Below, piece by piece: positions 45,640 through 54,181 of a stretch of DNA of 64,000 nt (the first letter of the stretch is position 1; each line of letters begins with the position of its first letter). The position numbers were made by a program, and so were the translations under genes. Source of the stretch: Bacillota bacterium. GTDB lineage: Bacteria > Bacillota > UBA4882 > UBA8346. The stretch spans positions 1 to 64,000 of the forward strand of contig JAEXFN010000031.1 in the NCBI GenBank assembly GCA_023400055.1. Reading direction: 5' to 3'. The notes beneath the pieces are model-generated. The model worked only from the letters and a program-made list of their open reading frames with translations. It was not told the DNA's origin and did no database searches.

Positions 45640-45825
45640 AAGATCGGGAAGCGAAATGAACGGAATGAAGATGGGGAAGCCGCTCCGCTTCCCGGACGGT
45701 TATCCGGGGAGTTGGAATGTCTGTCCGGGTAACTAGGATCAGTGATGGTCCAATAGGGATGAACCATGAATAAGTAAGGATGACGATTCGGGCAACTTCT
45801 CCGGGTCTTGGTCTAACTTCCTCAA
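45640..45825. other. Intergenic stretch leading into array D
   Basis: No gene is seen. Degenerate elements similar to the left part of array B (for example acttctccgggtctt at about 45795) suggest the array once extended leftward. Confidence 0.4.
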
Positions 45826-46080
45826 GCCTTCGGGAAACAAGGACACGGCTCGGGAAACTAGGGACGGTCTTTGGGGAAGCAGGAATGGGACGATCCTTTA
45901 CAAGGACGCGAGGATCCGCTGAAAGGATGAACGGATCCCTTACAAGGATGAAGCGCTTCCTTATACGGATACGAACATCCCTAACAAGGACACGAAGATC
46001 CCTTGAAAGGATCATGACATCCCTAACAAGGATGAGGGGATCCCTTACAAGACCAAAGACCATACCCGATGGAACAGCGC
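45826..46080. repeat. 21-bp degenerate array D
   Basis: Units begin at 45892, 45913, 45934, 45955, 45976, 45997, 46018, 46039 and 46060, exactly 21 bases apart (core gatcccttacaaggatgaag). More decayed units precede them (45826, 45847, 45866). The plus frame is stop-free with heptapeptides such as SLTRMRG. It closely resembles the right half of array B in unit sequence and in the segment ggtctttgggga before it. It starts about 200 bases past a terminator. Confidence 0.9.
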
Positions 46081-46165
46081 GGATCCGGGATAGATTGCGG
46101 TGAGGAATGTCAGGTTTCTGGCGGCGGCTGACTGGTGCGGGGAATGGGGAAAATATTTAGCGGAA

Positions 46166-46199
46166 ACGGCCGACGTCATCAGGCGTCGGCCGTCTTTAA
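46166..46199. terminator. Hairpin between array D and a minus-strand gene
   Basis: cggccgacg pairs with cgtcggccg (eight-base loop); TCTTT follows on the plus strand and GTTTCC on the minus strand. It may end the minus-strand glyoxalase-like gene. Confidence 0.55.
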
Positions 46200-46230
46200 G
46201 CAATCCGCTACAATCGAACGCTTGACTCGC

Positions 46231-46638
46231 TCAGCTTTTGCTCTGGAGCGAATCCGGACTCATCTGCATAAACTCGATCCGGTTGCCGTCCGGATCGCGG
46301 ACCCAACACTGATAGTTGCCGTCCTTGCCCTGTTTGGGCTGGACATCCAGGGTCAGACCCTTGGCGCGGAGCCGGTCGGCGATCGCCTGAATGTCGTCGA
46401 CTTCCAGGCAGACATGGGAATAGGTGATTCCCGCCGCGCCGCCCCGGGCCAGGGCTTCCTTGGCATAGAACAACTCGATGAACTGCCCCTGGCGGATCTT
46501 AAGATACTCAATCCAGGGGTTGCCCCCGTCGTCCCGGATCGCGAATACTTTTTGAAAACCCAGGACATCACAGTAAAATTCCAGCGATTTCGACATGTCC
46601 GTTACGTTAAAAGCCACATGAGCGATTCCTTTAATCAT
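46231..46638 (-). CDS. Glyoxalase I-like VOC protein
   Basis: A 135-residue VOC protein. Candidate metal ligands are His in GIAHVAFNV, Glu in GQFIELFYA, His in TYSHVCLEV and Glu in GNRIEFMQM, the four-ligand set of glyoxalase I-like enzymes. Substrate unknown; methylglyoxal detoxification or isomerisation of a sugar derivative is possible. It is transcribed toward array D and is separate from the sensor gene upstream. Confidence 0.85.
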   Translation of the reverse strand: MIKGIAHVAFNVTDMSKSLEFYCDVLGFQKVFAIRDDGGNPWIEYLKIRQGQFIELFYAKEALARGGAAGITYSHVCLEVDDIQAIADRLRAKGLTLDVQPKQGKDGNYQCWVRDPDGNRIEFMQMSPDSLQSKS

Positions 46639-46730
46639 GATCGAGCCTCCGTTTTGATGGGATGATGCTTCTTAGTTTATCACGAAACGATACGATGAAC
46701 AAATTGCCTGGTATCACCGTTAAATTTATA

Positions 46731-48503
46731 TCAGGCCGGGCCGTTCGGCAGGGGGATCCGGATGCATACGGAAGTGCCAAAGCCCGCTTTGCTCCGGATC
46801 CGCAGGCTGCAGTCCTCGCCGTAGGTCAGCTTCAAGCGCTTGTTGGTATTGGACAATCCGATATGTTCGGCGAATTCGCCATCCAAGAGCAGGTGCTCCC
46901 GCAGTTCCCGCAGCCGCTCCCTGGCCATGCCGAGGCCGTTATCCGTGACCGTGATGCGGACGCCGTTCCCGTCCGGCAGTATTTTTATTTTGATGCAGCT
47001 TTTGGCCTCTTTTTCCTTAATCCCGTGGTAAATGCAGTTCTCAATCAAGGGTTGCAGCAACAGTTTCATGACCGGGTAGGCTTCGACCGCCTCATCGTAC
47101 TGCCAGATGACATGAAACTTATCCTTGTAACGGATTTTTTGGATCGCGATATAGCTTTGGGTATTTTTAATCTCCTCGCCCAGCGTCACCGTTTTGTCCG
47201 GGTTGGCCAGCGAAAAATGGAGAATGTCCGCCAGAAACTCGATCATCTTGCTGACCTCGTTTTGATTGCCGGTAAGGCCGACCGCTTTCCAGAAAATGAT
47301 CTTCAGCGTATTGAAGAGAAAATGGGGATTGATCTGCGACTGCAAGGCCACGATCTCCATGGCCTTCAGCCGGTACTTCTTCTCCGACAGCTGGACCTTG
47401 AGATAGTTTTGCTCAATAAAGGTGTTGATGATGTTCTGCTGGATGAAACCGTATTCGTCCTTGACCTTGGGCGGCGGGGGCGGCAGCGGCCGCCCTTGCT
47501 TGGCCGAATCGAAGGTCGAGACGATCTGGACAATATTATTATAGGTCCGGCGGGTCAGGTAATAGGTAAACGCCAATCCCAGCAAAAAGGAGACGGCCAG
47601 CAGCAAGACGGTGAAAAAGCCCAACTGGATGGGGACTTTATAAAGGACGCTCCGCGGCACGATCGAGATATACTTCAATGAATTGCGCGCGGAACGGATC
47701 TGGGAGACCATGAAGGAGCGTCCGCCGGATTGTAAGGCCAGGAATTTCTCGGTCCGGCCCTTGATTTTATCGAGAGCGATATTGTTCAGGCTAAACCAGT
47801 TGGTATCGGCGCAGATAATCCGGTCGCGGCTGTCGAGGATGAAGGTTTTTTGCCCGGGGAGGACGGTAAGGCTGTTTAGCAGCTGGTCGATATAGTCCCG
47901 CTTGAAATTCATGACAATCACGCCATCGGCCTTGGTGACCCCGGGGGAGTACAGTTTCTTATATACCGAGATCAAAGGGGTGGCCTTGGCTTCAAAGGGG
48001 TATAGTTTGACCCGGCGCGCTTCGATCCAGATATTGGTGGCGTCGCTGCTGGCGCAGAAGCTCCGGTACCAGGAGATATCGTTAAAATGATCCAGGTTGA
48101 CCAGGCCCTCCCGCGAGGCCAGAAAATTGCCCTTGCTATTTTGGGAGTAGATGTAGACCGATTGCAGATACGATTTGGAATTGACCGGGGCGTCGGCGAA
48201 GTTGCGGAAGACGTTGGCGATTTCCAGCTGATTGTAACTCGAGTATTCGTTCTCCAACAGATCTTTAAAGCGCAAGCTCATATAAGGATTGACGTTGAAA
48301 TTCAGGCTGATGGTATCCACTTCGTCAAAGAGCAGCTCCAGGGACTCTTTCAACTGGATTAACATCCGTTCGTTGCGTTTGTTGATGTCTTCCCTGATAA
48401 AACCCTGGGTAATCGAGATGGCGAACCCGCCGAGCAACAAGAGGGGTATCAGTAAGGGGATGATGTAGAAACACAAGTTTTTGATGAAGAACTTGCTGCG
48501 CAT
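46731..48503 (-). CDS. YesM-type sensor histidine kinase
   Basis: A 590-residue sensor: membrane helices at about 8-31 and 293-315 enclose a long extracellular sensing domain (likely dCache), then a HAMP-like stretch with six prolines (340-345), the phosphoacceptor His394 in QINPHFLFNTL, and an ATPase domain with NCIYHGIKEKE and DNGLGM. It pairs with the AraC-type response regulator encoded just upstream in transcription order. Such pairs sense extracellular oligosaccharides and switch on neighbouring ABC transporters, here the divergent mannosidase cluster. Confidence 0.93.
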   Translation of the reverse strand: MRSKFFIKNLCFYIIPLLIPLLLLGGFAISITQGFIREDINKRNERMLIQLKESLELLFDEVDTISLNFNVNPYMSLRFKDLLENEYSSYNQLEIANVFRNFADAPVNSKSYLQSVYIYSQNSKGNFLASREGLVNLDHFNDISWYRSFCASSDATNIWIEARRVKLYPFEAKATPLISVYKKLYSPGVTKADGVIVMNFKRDYIDQLLNSLTVLPGQKTFILDSRDRIICADTNWFSLNNIALDKIKGRTEKFLALQSGGRSFMVSQIRSARNSLKYISIVPRSVLYKVPIQLGFFTVLLLAVSFLLGLAFTYYLTRRTYNNIVQIVSTFDSAKQGRPLPPPPPKVKDEYGFIQQNIINTFIEQNYLKVQLSEKKYRLKAMEIVALQSQINPHFLFNTLKIIFWKAVGLTGNQNEVSKMIEFLADILHFSLANPDKTVTLGEEIKNTQSYIAIQKIRYKDKFHVIWQYDEAVEAYPVMKLLLQPLIENCIYHGIKEKEAKSCIKIKILPDGNGVRITVTDNGLGMARERLRELREHLLLDGEFAEHIGLSNTNKRLKLTYGEDCSLRIRSKAGFGTSVCIRIPLPNGPA

Positions 48504-48509
48504 GGCCGG

Positions 48510-49295
48510 TCAAACGTCCTTTGCCTGGAATGGGTTTCCTTGGCGCCGGGTCCGGTATTCCCTGGGACTGACTCCGAAGAAGCTTTTGAAGGTCCGGGTG
48601 AAGTTATACGAATTGCTATAGCCGACGATATCGCTGATCTCGTAGATTTTATACTGGATGTCGTTCAAGAGTTCGGCCGCCTTGGCCATTTTGACCTCGA
48701 TCAAGTAATCGGAGAAGTTCTGGCCGGTCTTCTGCTTGAAATATTTGCTGATATAATCGGGGTTCATATGCACATGGCCGGTCAGGTCTTCTAGGGTGAC
48801 GTCCCGGTAATGGGTATCGATATAGCTTTTGATGGTATGAATCACTTTTTCGTCGAAGTTCATCGCACTTTCCCGGGGAAGACTGGGCTGCTCTCCGCCG
48901 GTGGGGGACGGTAGTTCCTGGTCCAGATCGCTTTTTACTTTCGAAAATACGCGAATCAAATCATTATAGCTGGTCGACTTCAGGATGTAACTTTTCACCC
49001 CGTATTCGATGGCCTGCTGCGCATATTCGAAATTCTTGTAACCGCTGAAAAAAATGAGTTTTACTTTATATTTCAAGGCGCTCAACTGCGCGGCGAGCTC
49101 AAGCCCGGACATCACCGGCATGATAATGTCACAAAGAACGACATCGACCGGATGGGACTGGATGAACGCCAAGGCTTTCTGGCCGTTTTCGGCTTGGCCG
49201 GCCACTTCAAAACCGATTTCATTCCAAGGGAAGAATTTGCACAAACCGTTTCGTAACTCATATTCGTCATCCACAATTAACAGTTTGTACATCAT
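48510..49295 (-). CDS. YesN-type response regulator with AraC DNA-binding domain
   Basis: A 261-residue regulator. The receiver domain has DDE at 9-11, the phosphorylated Asp56 in LCDIIMP and Lys106 in SYILKST. The C-terminal AraC domain (about 150-255) has YISKYFKQKTGQNFSDYL and a second helix-turn-helix ending FFGVSPREYR. It likely activates the divergently transcribed binding-protein operon from 49581. The gap to the sensor gene is six bases. Confidence 0.94.
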   Translation of the reverse strand: MMYKLLIVDDEYELRNGLCKFFPWNEIGFEVAGQAENGQKALAFIQSHPVDVVLCDIIMPVMSGLELAAQLSALKYKVKLIFFSGYKNFEYAQQAIEYGVKSYILKSTSYNDLIRVFSKVKSDLDQELPSPTGGEQPSLPRESAMNFDEKVIHTIKSYIDTHYRDVTLEDLTGHVHMNPDYISKYFKQKTGQNFSDYLIEVKMAKAAELLNDIQYKIYEISDIVGYSNSYNFTRTFKSFFGVSPREYRTRRQGNPFQAKDV

Positions 49296-49503
49296 TGTCG
49301 CTCCGAAAAGTTATTTTACTGACTGTAACGTTGCCTCGCAATGAATCAAGATCATTATATAATAGGGAAGAAAATAAGTGAACAATCGGGGGAATTTTAA
49401 AAATATCCATCCAGAAATGATTATTTATGTCAATTCATGATATGAAATGATGAACCGCCGCTGAAGTGCTCAACTTAAGATAGTTTATCTCGGTTGGAAC
49501 AGC

Positions 49504-49532
49504 TTTGTTAACAAAAGTTTCTTTGTTACAAT
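49504..49532 (+). promoter_or_regulatory. Promoter of the mannosidase-cluster operon
   Basis: TTGTTA (49505-49510), 16-bp spacer, TACAAT (49527-49532). The -35 lies in the palindrome TTTGTTAACAAA (49504-49515). The region upstream to 49296 is AT-rich and probably holds the response-regulator sites, which I could not delimit. Confidence 0.55.
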
Positions 49533-49580
49533 CGAGCTAGGGTCCGGCCGGATCGAAAATTTAAAAAAGGGGGAAGTAGC

Positions 49581-50906
49581 TTGAATAAGTCTTTCCGTTG
49601 GCTGGGAACTTTCTGCCTGATCGCGCTGCTGGCCATGACGATCTCCGGTTACGGCCGACGCGATGCCCTTCGGGCGGAAGCGAAGCCGATAACGTTGCGT
49701 TTTTCCTGGTGGGGCGGGGACGCCCGGCACAAGGCGACCCTGGCGGCCATCGCCGCCTATGAAAAAAAGAATCCCAATGTAAAGATCGAAGGCGAATACC
49801 AAGGGTTTGACGGTTATTTGCAAAAGCTGATGACCCAGCTGGTAGGAAATACCGCTCCCGACCTTTTCCAATTCGACTACCTTTGGAAAGAGGACTTGGC
49901 CGCCCGCGGCGACAACTTTCTCGATTTCCGCAAGGCCAAAGGGGTCGATCTGAAACAGTTCCCGGCCAAAGTTCTAAAGGATTTTTGTTCGATCAAGGGC
50001 AAGCTGGTCGGGTTGCCGATGGGAACCAACGGCTTCGGGGTGGTCATCAACAAGCCGTTCTTCCAGAAGTTCGGCCTCTCGCCGGACACCGAATGGACCT
50101 GGGATAAGGTCATCGAGGAGGGCCGCAGAATTCACAGTCAGGACAAGAATGCCTACCTGATCGCTTTTGACCCGGGCGGCGCCGCCGGCGGCATCGGCGA
50201 ATATGTGCTGGGCAACTACATCCGGTCCAAAACGGGCAAGTACTGGCTGGGCAATAATTTCAACATCGCCGTTGCCAAGAAGGAGCTGGCCGAGGCCTTC
50301 AGGGTCATGCGCGATCTGTATGGCAGCGGCGCCGCGCAACCGTTGGGCGAAGCCGCGTTGTTCGACGGCAAGCAGGAGCAGAATCCGAAATGGATCAACA
50401 ACCAGCTGGGCATGTTGACGGTCTGGTCCGGTTCGGCGGGCAATTTCAAGCAAGCCATCAAACCGGAGAACTTTGCGGTCAACCAACCGATCTTTGTCAA
50501 AGGCGGCAAGGATCACTCGGTCAGTTTCAAGCCATCGCTGCTGCTGGGCATCTCCAAGGGATCGCCCAATGCCAAGGAAGCGGTCAAGTTCGCCAACTGG
50601 CTCCTCAATGACAAGGAAGCGGCGCTGATCCTCACCGATCAACGTTCGATCCCCACTTCCGAGGTTGCCAAGCAGACCATCGTGGATGCGAATAAAGTGG
50701 ATTCGGACATCGCCAAACTGGTGAATTACGCCGTGAAGAACCCGGCCACCCCGCCGCCGGTAAGCGCCGGAAATACCCAGATCGCCGAGATCCTCAAGGA
50801 CGAGTGCACTAAAGTGGTTTTTGGCCGATTAACTCCCGAGCAGGCAGCCGATGAATTGGTCAAACGGGTTCAACCCAGGCTGAACGAGTTAAAAGGGAAA
50901 AAATGA
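49581..50906 (+). CDS. Extracellular sugar-binding protein, first of a tandem pair
   Basis: A 441-residue family 1 solute-binding protein starting at TTG 49581 with AAAAAGGGGGAAG upstream. The signal segment (FRWLGTFCLIALLAMTISGYG) has no Cys at the cleavage site. The mature protein starts near KPITLRFSWWGGDARHKATL and holds QKLMTQLVGNTAPDLFQFDY and PDTEWTWDKVIEEGRR. The next gene encodes a protein of identical length that matches along its whole length, so this is a recent duplication. Confidence 0.92.
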   Translation: MNKSFRWLGTFCLIALLAMTISGYGRRDALRAEAKPITLRFSWWGGDARHKATLAAIAAYEKKNPNVKIEGEYQGFDGYLQKLMTQLVGNTAPDLFQFDYLWKEDLAARGDNFLDFRKAKGVDLKQFPAKVLKDFCSIKGKLVGLPMGTNGFGVVINKPFFQKFGLSPDTEWTWDKVIEEGRRIHSQDKNAYLIAFDPGGAAGGIGEYVLGNYIRSKTGKYWLGNNFNIAVAKKELAEAFRVMRDLYGSGAAQPLGEAALFDGKQEQNPKWINNQLGMLTVWSGSAGNFKQAIKPENFAVNQPIFVKGGKDHSVSFKPSLLLGISKGSPNAKEAVKFANWLLNDKEAALILTDQRSIPTSEVAKQTIVDANKVDSDIAKLVNYAVKNPATPPPVSAGNTQIAEILKDECTKVVFGRLTPEQAADELVKRVQPRLNELKGKK

Positions 50907-50987
50907 ATTGACGCAATCAACTTCGTAAAGCTTTTCCATCGCTTGCGAATGCCAAATAAAATGCGAATAGAAAAAGGGTGAAGAATT

Positions 50988-52313
50988 TTGAACAGATTTT
51001 TCAGATCCATCGGGACCTTTGCTTTGGTGGCACTGCTCGCCGTGTCCTGCGTCGGCTACGCCAAGCATGACAGCGTTCGGGCGGAAGCCAAGCCGGTGAC
51101 CTTGCGCTTTTCCTGGTGGGGCGGCGATTCCCGGCACAAGGCGACCCTGGCGGCCATCGCTGCCTATGAGAAAAAGAATCCCAATGTGAAGATCGAAGCC
51201 GAGTACCAGGGGTTCGACGGTTATCTGCAAAAGCTGATGACGCAGCTGGTAGGGAATACCGCTCCCGACCTCTTCCAATTTGACTATCTTTGGAAAGAAG
51301 ACTTGGCCGCCCGCGGCGACAATTTCTTCGATTTCCGCAAGGCCAGGGGAGTCGATTTACAGCAGTTCCCGGCCAAGGTCTTAAAGGACTATTGTTCCAT
51401 CCATGGCAAACTGATCGGTCTGCCCATGGGGACCAACGGCTTTGGGGTCTTGATCAACAAGTCGTTTTTCCAAAAATTCGGCCTTTCACCCGATACCGAA
51501 TGGACCTGGGATAAGGTCATCGAGGAAGGCCGCAGGATTCATAATCAGGATAAGAATGCCTATTTGATCGCTTTCGATCTCGGCGGAGCCACCGGCGGGA
51601 TCGGCGAATACATGATCGGAAACTATATCCGTTCCAAGACCGGCAAATACTGGCTGGGCAACAAATTCAACATCGCCGCCTCCAAAAGGGATCTGACGGA
51701 AGCTTTTAAAGTCATGAAGGATCTTTATAGCAGCGGGGCCGCTCAGCCGCTGGGCGAGGCGGCCTTGTTCGACGGCAAGCTGGAGCAGAATCCGAAATGG
51801 ATCAATGGCCAGCTCGGCATGTTGACCGATTGGTCCGGCACGGCCGGAAAATACAAGCAGGCCATCAAGCCTGAGAACTTTACCGTGAATCAACCGGTCT
51901 TCGTCAAGGGCGGCAAAGATACTTCGGTCAGTTTCAAGCCGGCCATGCTGCTCGGGATCTCCAAAAAGTCGCCGAACGCCAAGGAAGCCCTCAAATTCGC
52001 CAACTGGTTCCTCAATGACAAGGAAGCGGCGCTGATCCTCACCGACCAACGCTCGATCCCCACCTCCGCGGTTGCCCAACAGACCATCGTGGCAGCGGGC
52101 AAAGTCGATGCCGATGTGGCCAAACTGGTGAATTACGCCGTGAAGAGCCCGGCCGCTCCGCCGCCGGTGACCGCCGGGAACACCCAGATCGCCGAGATCC
52201 TCAAGGATGTCTGCACCAAAGCGGTTTTCGGCCGATTAACTCCCGAGCAGGCGGCCGACGAGCTGACCAAACGGGTTCAGGCCAAACTGAATGAGTTGAA
52301 AGGGAAGCAATAA
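50988..52313 (+). CDS. Extracellular sugar-binding protein, second of a tandem pair
   Basis: A 441-residue paralogue of the preceding protein, starting at TTG 50988 with AAAAAGGGTG upstream. Most positions agree, and changes are conservative. One difference matters: its signal ends ALLAVSCVGYA, a plausible lipobox with Cys, whereas the first copy reads AMTISGYG. The second copy may therefore be a lipoprotein and the first a free periplasmic protein. Both presumably feed the same permeases. A large hairpin follows. Confidence 0.92.
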   Translation: MNRFFRSIGTFALVALLAVSCVGYAKHDSVRAEAKPVTLRFSWWGGDSRHKATLAAIAAYEKKNPNVKIEAEYQGFDGYLQKLMTQLVGNTAPDLFQFDYLWKEDLAARGDNFFDFRKARGVDLQQFPAKVLKDYCSIHGKLIGLPMGTNGFGVLINKSFFQKFGLSPDTEWTWDKVIEEGRRIHNQDKNAYLIAFDLGGATGGIGEYMIGNYIRSKTGKYWLGNKFNIAASKRDLTEAFKVMKDLYSSGAAQPLGEAALFDGKLEQNPKWINGQLGMLTDWSGTAGKYKQAIKPENFTVNQPVFVKGGKDTSVSFKPAMLLGISKKSPNAKEALKFANWFLNDKEAALILTDQRSIPTSAVAQQTIVAAGKVDADVAKLVNYAVKSPAAPPPVTAGNTQIAEILKDVCTKAVFGRLTPEQAADELTKRVQAKLNELKGKQ

Positions 52314-52339
52314 CGAAGATAGAGAAGAGATAAAAGACG

Positions 52340-52392
52340 TTTTTCGAGCAAGGTGGTGTTTGTGGCAATCAGACACCACCTTGCTTGAAAAA
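52340..52392 (+). terminator. Large hairpin after the second binding-protein gene
   Basis: tttttcgagcaaggtggtgt pairs with acaccaccttgcttgaaaaa (20 bp, one G-T pair, 13-base loop). The plus-strand arm ends in A, not T, so it is a strong RNA end-protector or weak terminator ahead of the permease gene. Confidence 0.75.
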
Positions 52393-52430
52393 CCGAAAAC
52401 CATCGATCTTGGGGTAGAGGGTGCTGACGA

Positions 52431-53333
52431 ATGTCGAAGACGAAAAGTTATCAAACGAAAAACTCTTACATAGGTCTCCTGTATATCGCACCATGGCTGC
52501 TGGGATTCCTGGTATTTCAGCTGTATCCGTTGGTGGCCTCGCTTTATTATTCGTTTACCGATTATAACATTATCGATCAACCGTCCTTGGTGGGAATCGC
52601 CAATTACATCACGCTGTTCACCCAGGATGAGCTATTTTATAAATCGCTCGGCATCACGCTGAGTTATGTATTCCTATCGGTCCCGCTGAAGCTGATCTTT
52701 GCCTTATTCATCGCTATGCTCCTGAATTTCAAACTAAAGTTTGTCAACGCCTACCGGACCGTCTACTATCTGCCCTCCATCCTGGGAGGCAGCGTTACAG
52801 TGGCGATCCTCTGGCGGTTCCTGTTCATGGAGGACGGCCTGCTCAATAAGCTGCTCGATTTTTTCCACCTCCCGGCGGTGCAGTGGCTGAGCAGTCCGAA
52901 CATTGCGCTCTTCACGATCAGTCTGTTGACCGTCTGGCAGTTCGGCTCTTCGATGGTGCTGTTCCTGGCCGGATTGAAGCAGATTCCTCAGGAGCTTTAT
53001 GAAGCCGGAACCGTGGATGGCGCCTCCAAGATCAGAATGTTCTTTACGATTACCGTTCCGCTCTTGACACCCATTCTGTTTTTCAACCTGGTTTTACAGT
53101 TGGTCAACGCCTTCCAGGATTTTACCGGGCCTTTCGTCATTACCAACGGCGGGCCGATGAACGCCACTTATCTCTATGCGATGAAACTGTATGACGAAGG
53201 ATTTAAGTTCTTCAAGATGGGTTACGCCTCGGCGCTGTCCTGGATCTTGTTCATGATTATTCTAGGGTTCACCCTGTTTATTTTTAAATCGGCGGCCTCA
53301 TGGACGTACTATGAAGACGGAGGGGACTTCTGA
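52431..53333 (+). CDS. Sugar ABC importer permease 1 (MalF type)
   Basis: A 300-residue CUT1 permease with six helices. Its coupling loop is YEAGTVDGASKIRMFFTITV, slightly changed from the common EAAxIDGA. It begins IGLLYIAPWLLGFLVFQLYP after a short polar N-terminus. The partner permease gene starts two bases after its stop. It should import the oligomannoside or similar substrate of the GH38 enzyme. Confidence 0.92.
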   Translation: MSKTKSYQTKNSYIGLLYIAPWLLGFLVFQLYPLVASLYYSFTDYNIIDQPSLVGIANYITLFTQDELFYKSLGITLSYVFLSVPLKLIFALFIAMLLNFKLKFVNAYRTVYYLPSILGGSVTVAILWRFLFMEDGLLNKLLDFFHLPAVQWLSSPNIALFTISLLTVWQFGSSMVLFLAGLKQIPQELYEAGTVDGASKIRMFFTITVPLLTPILFFNLVLQLVNAFQDFTGPFVITNGGPMNATYLYAMKLYDEGFKFFKMGYASALSWILFMIILGFTLFIFKSAASWTYYEDGGDF

Positions 53334-53335
53334 AA

Positions 53336-54181
53336 ATGCAACCGCAGAAAAAGATCGCCCACCAAGCCGGAATGCATCTCTTGCTGCTGGCCGTCGGAAT
53401 CATCATGATTTATCCGTTGATCTGGTTGTTCTTCTCGTCTTTCAAACCGAATGAGGAGATTTTCGGGTCGGTCGCGTTGCTCCCGAAACACATCATTTGG
53501 GATTCCTACCTCAAAGGCTGGCAGGGCAGCGGACAATTCAGCTTCGGCGTGTTTTTGCTGAACTCGTTGGAGATGGTGGTTCCGGTCGTTTTCTTTACCA
53601 TCGTCTCGAGTACCTTGGTGGCATACGGTTTTGCCCGTTTCAAATTTCCGGGCAAGAAAATGTTATTCGGGCTGATGATCTCGACCCTGATGCTGCCGAA
53701 TGCGGTATTGATTATCCCGCGCTATCTTTTGTTCAAAGAATTCGGCTGGCTGAACAGCTATCTTCCCTTCGTCGTGCCGGCCGGGTTTGCCTGTTATCCG
53801 TTTTTCATCTTCATGCTAGTGCAGTTCTTCCGGGGTTTGCCGCGGGAGCTGGATGAATCGGCGACCATCGACGGCTGCAATTCGTTTTTGATCTTCTACC
53901 GGATCTTGCTGCCGCTGTGCAAGCCGGCGCTGTTTTCGGTGGCGATTTTCCAATTCATCTGGACTTGGAACGACTTCTTCAATTCGATGATCTATATTAA
54001 CAGTGTCAAAAAGTATACGCTGGCGCTGGGGTTGCGGATGTCGCTGGATAACACCTCCGCCGCCAATTGGAACGAGGTCATGGCCATGTCGATGCTGGCC
54101 ATTATCCCGTGTGTGTTGATCTTCTTCTTTGCGCAGAAGTATTTTGTCGAAGGCATTGCCACAACCGGACTGAAAGGATGA
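53336..54181 (+). CDS. Sugar ABC importer permease 2 (MalG type)
   Basis: A 281-residue CUT1 permease with six helices and the coupling loop DESATIDGCNSFLIFYRILLP. The C-terminus FVEGIATTGLKG is typical. Its stop overlaps the ATG of the mannosidase gene (ATGA), showing tight coupling of uptake and hydrolysis. Confidence 0.92.
   Translation: MQPQKKIAHQAGMHLLLLAVGIIMIYPLIWLFFSSFKPNEEIFGSVALLPKHIIWDSYLKGWQGSGQFSFGVFLLNSLEMVVPVVFFTIVSSTLVAYGFARFKFPGKKMLFGLMISTLMLPNAVLIIPRYLLFKEFGWLNSYLPFVVPAGFACYPFFIFMLVQFFRGLPRELDESATIDGCNSFLIFYRILLPLCKPALFSVAIFQFIWTWNDFFNSMIYINSVKKYTLALGLRMSLDNTSAANWNEVMAMSMLAIIPCVLIFFFAQKYFVEGIATTGLKG

Noticed and set aside
45563..46103. Arg- or Val-rich frames over array D
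   Set aside because: Same reason as for array B; the minus frame also runs into the end of the alcohol dehydrogenase gene.
54067..54177. N-terminal extension of the alpha-mannosidase
   Set aside because: It lies wholly within the permease gene and has no RBS; GH38 homology begins later.
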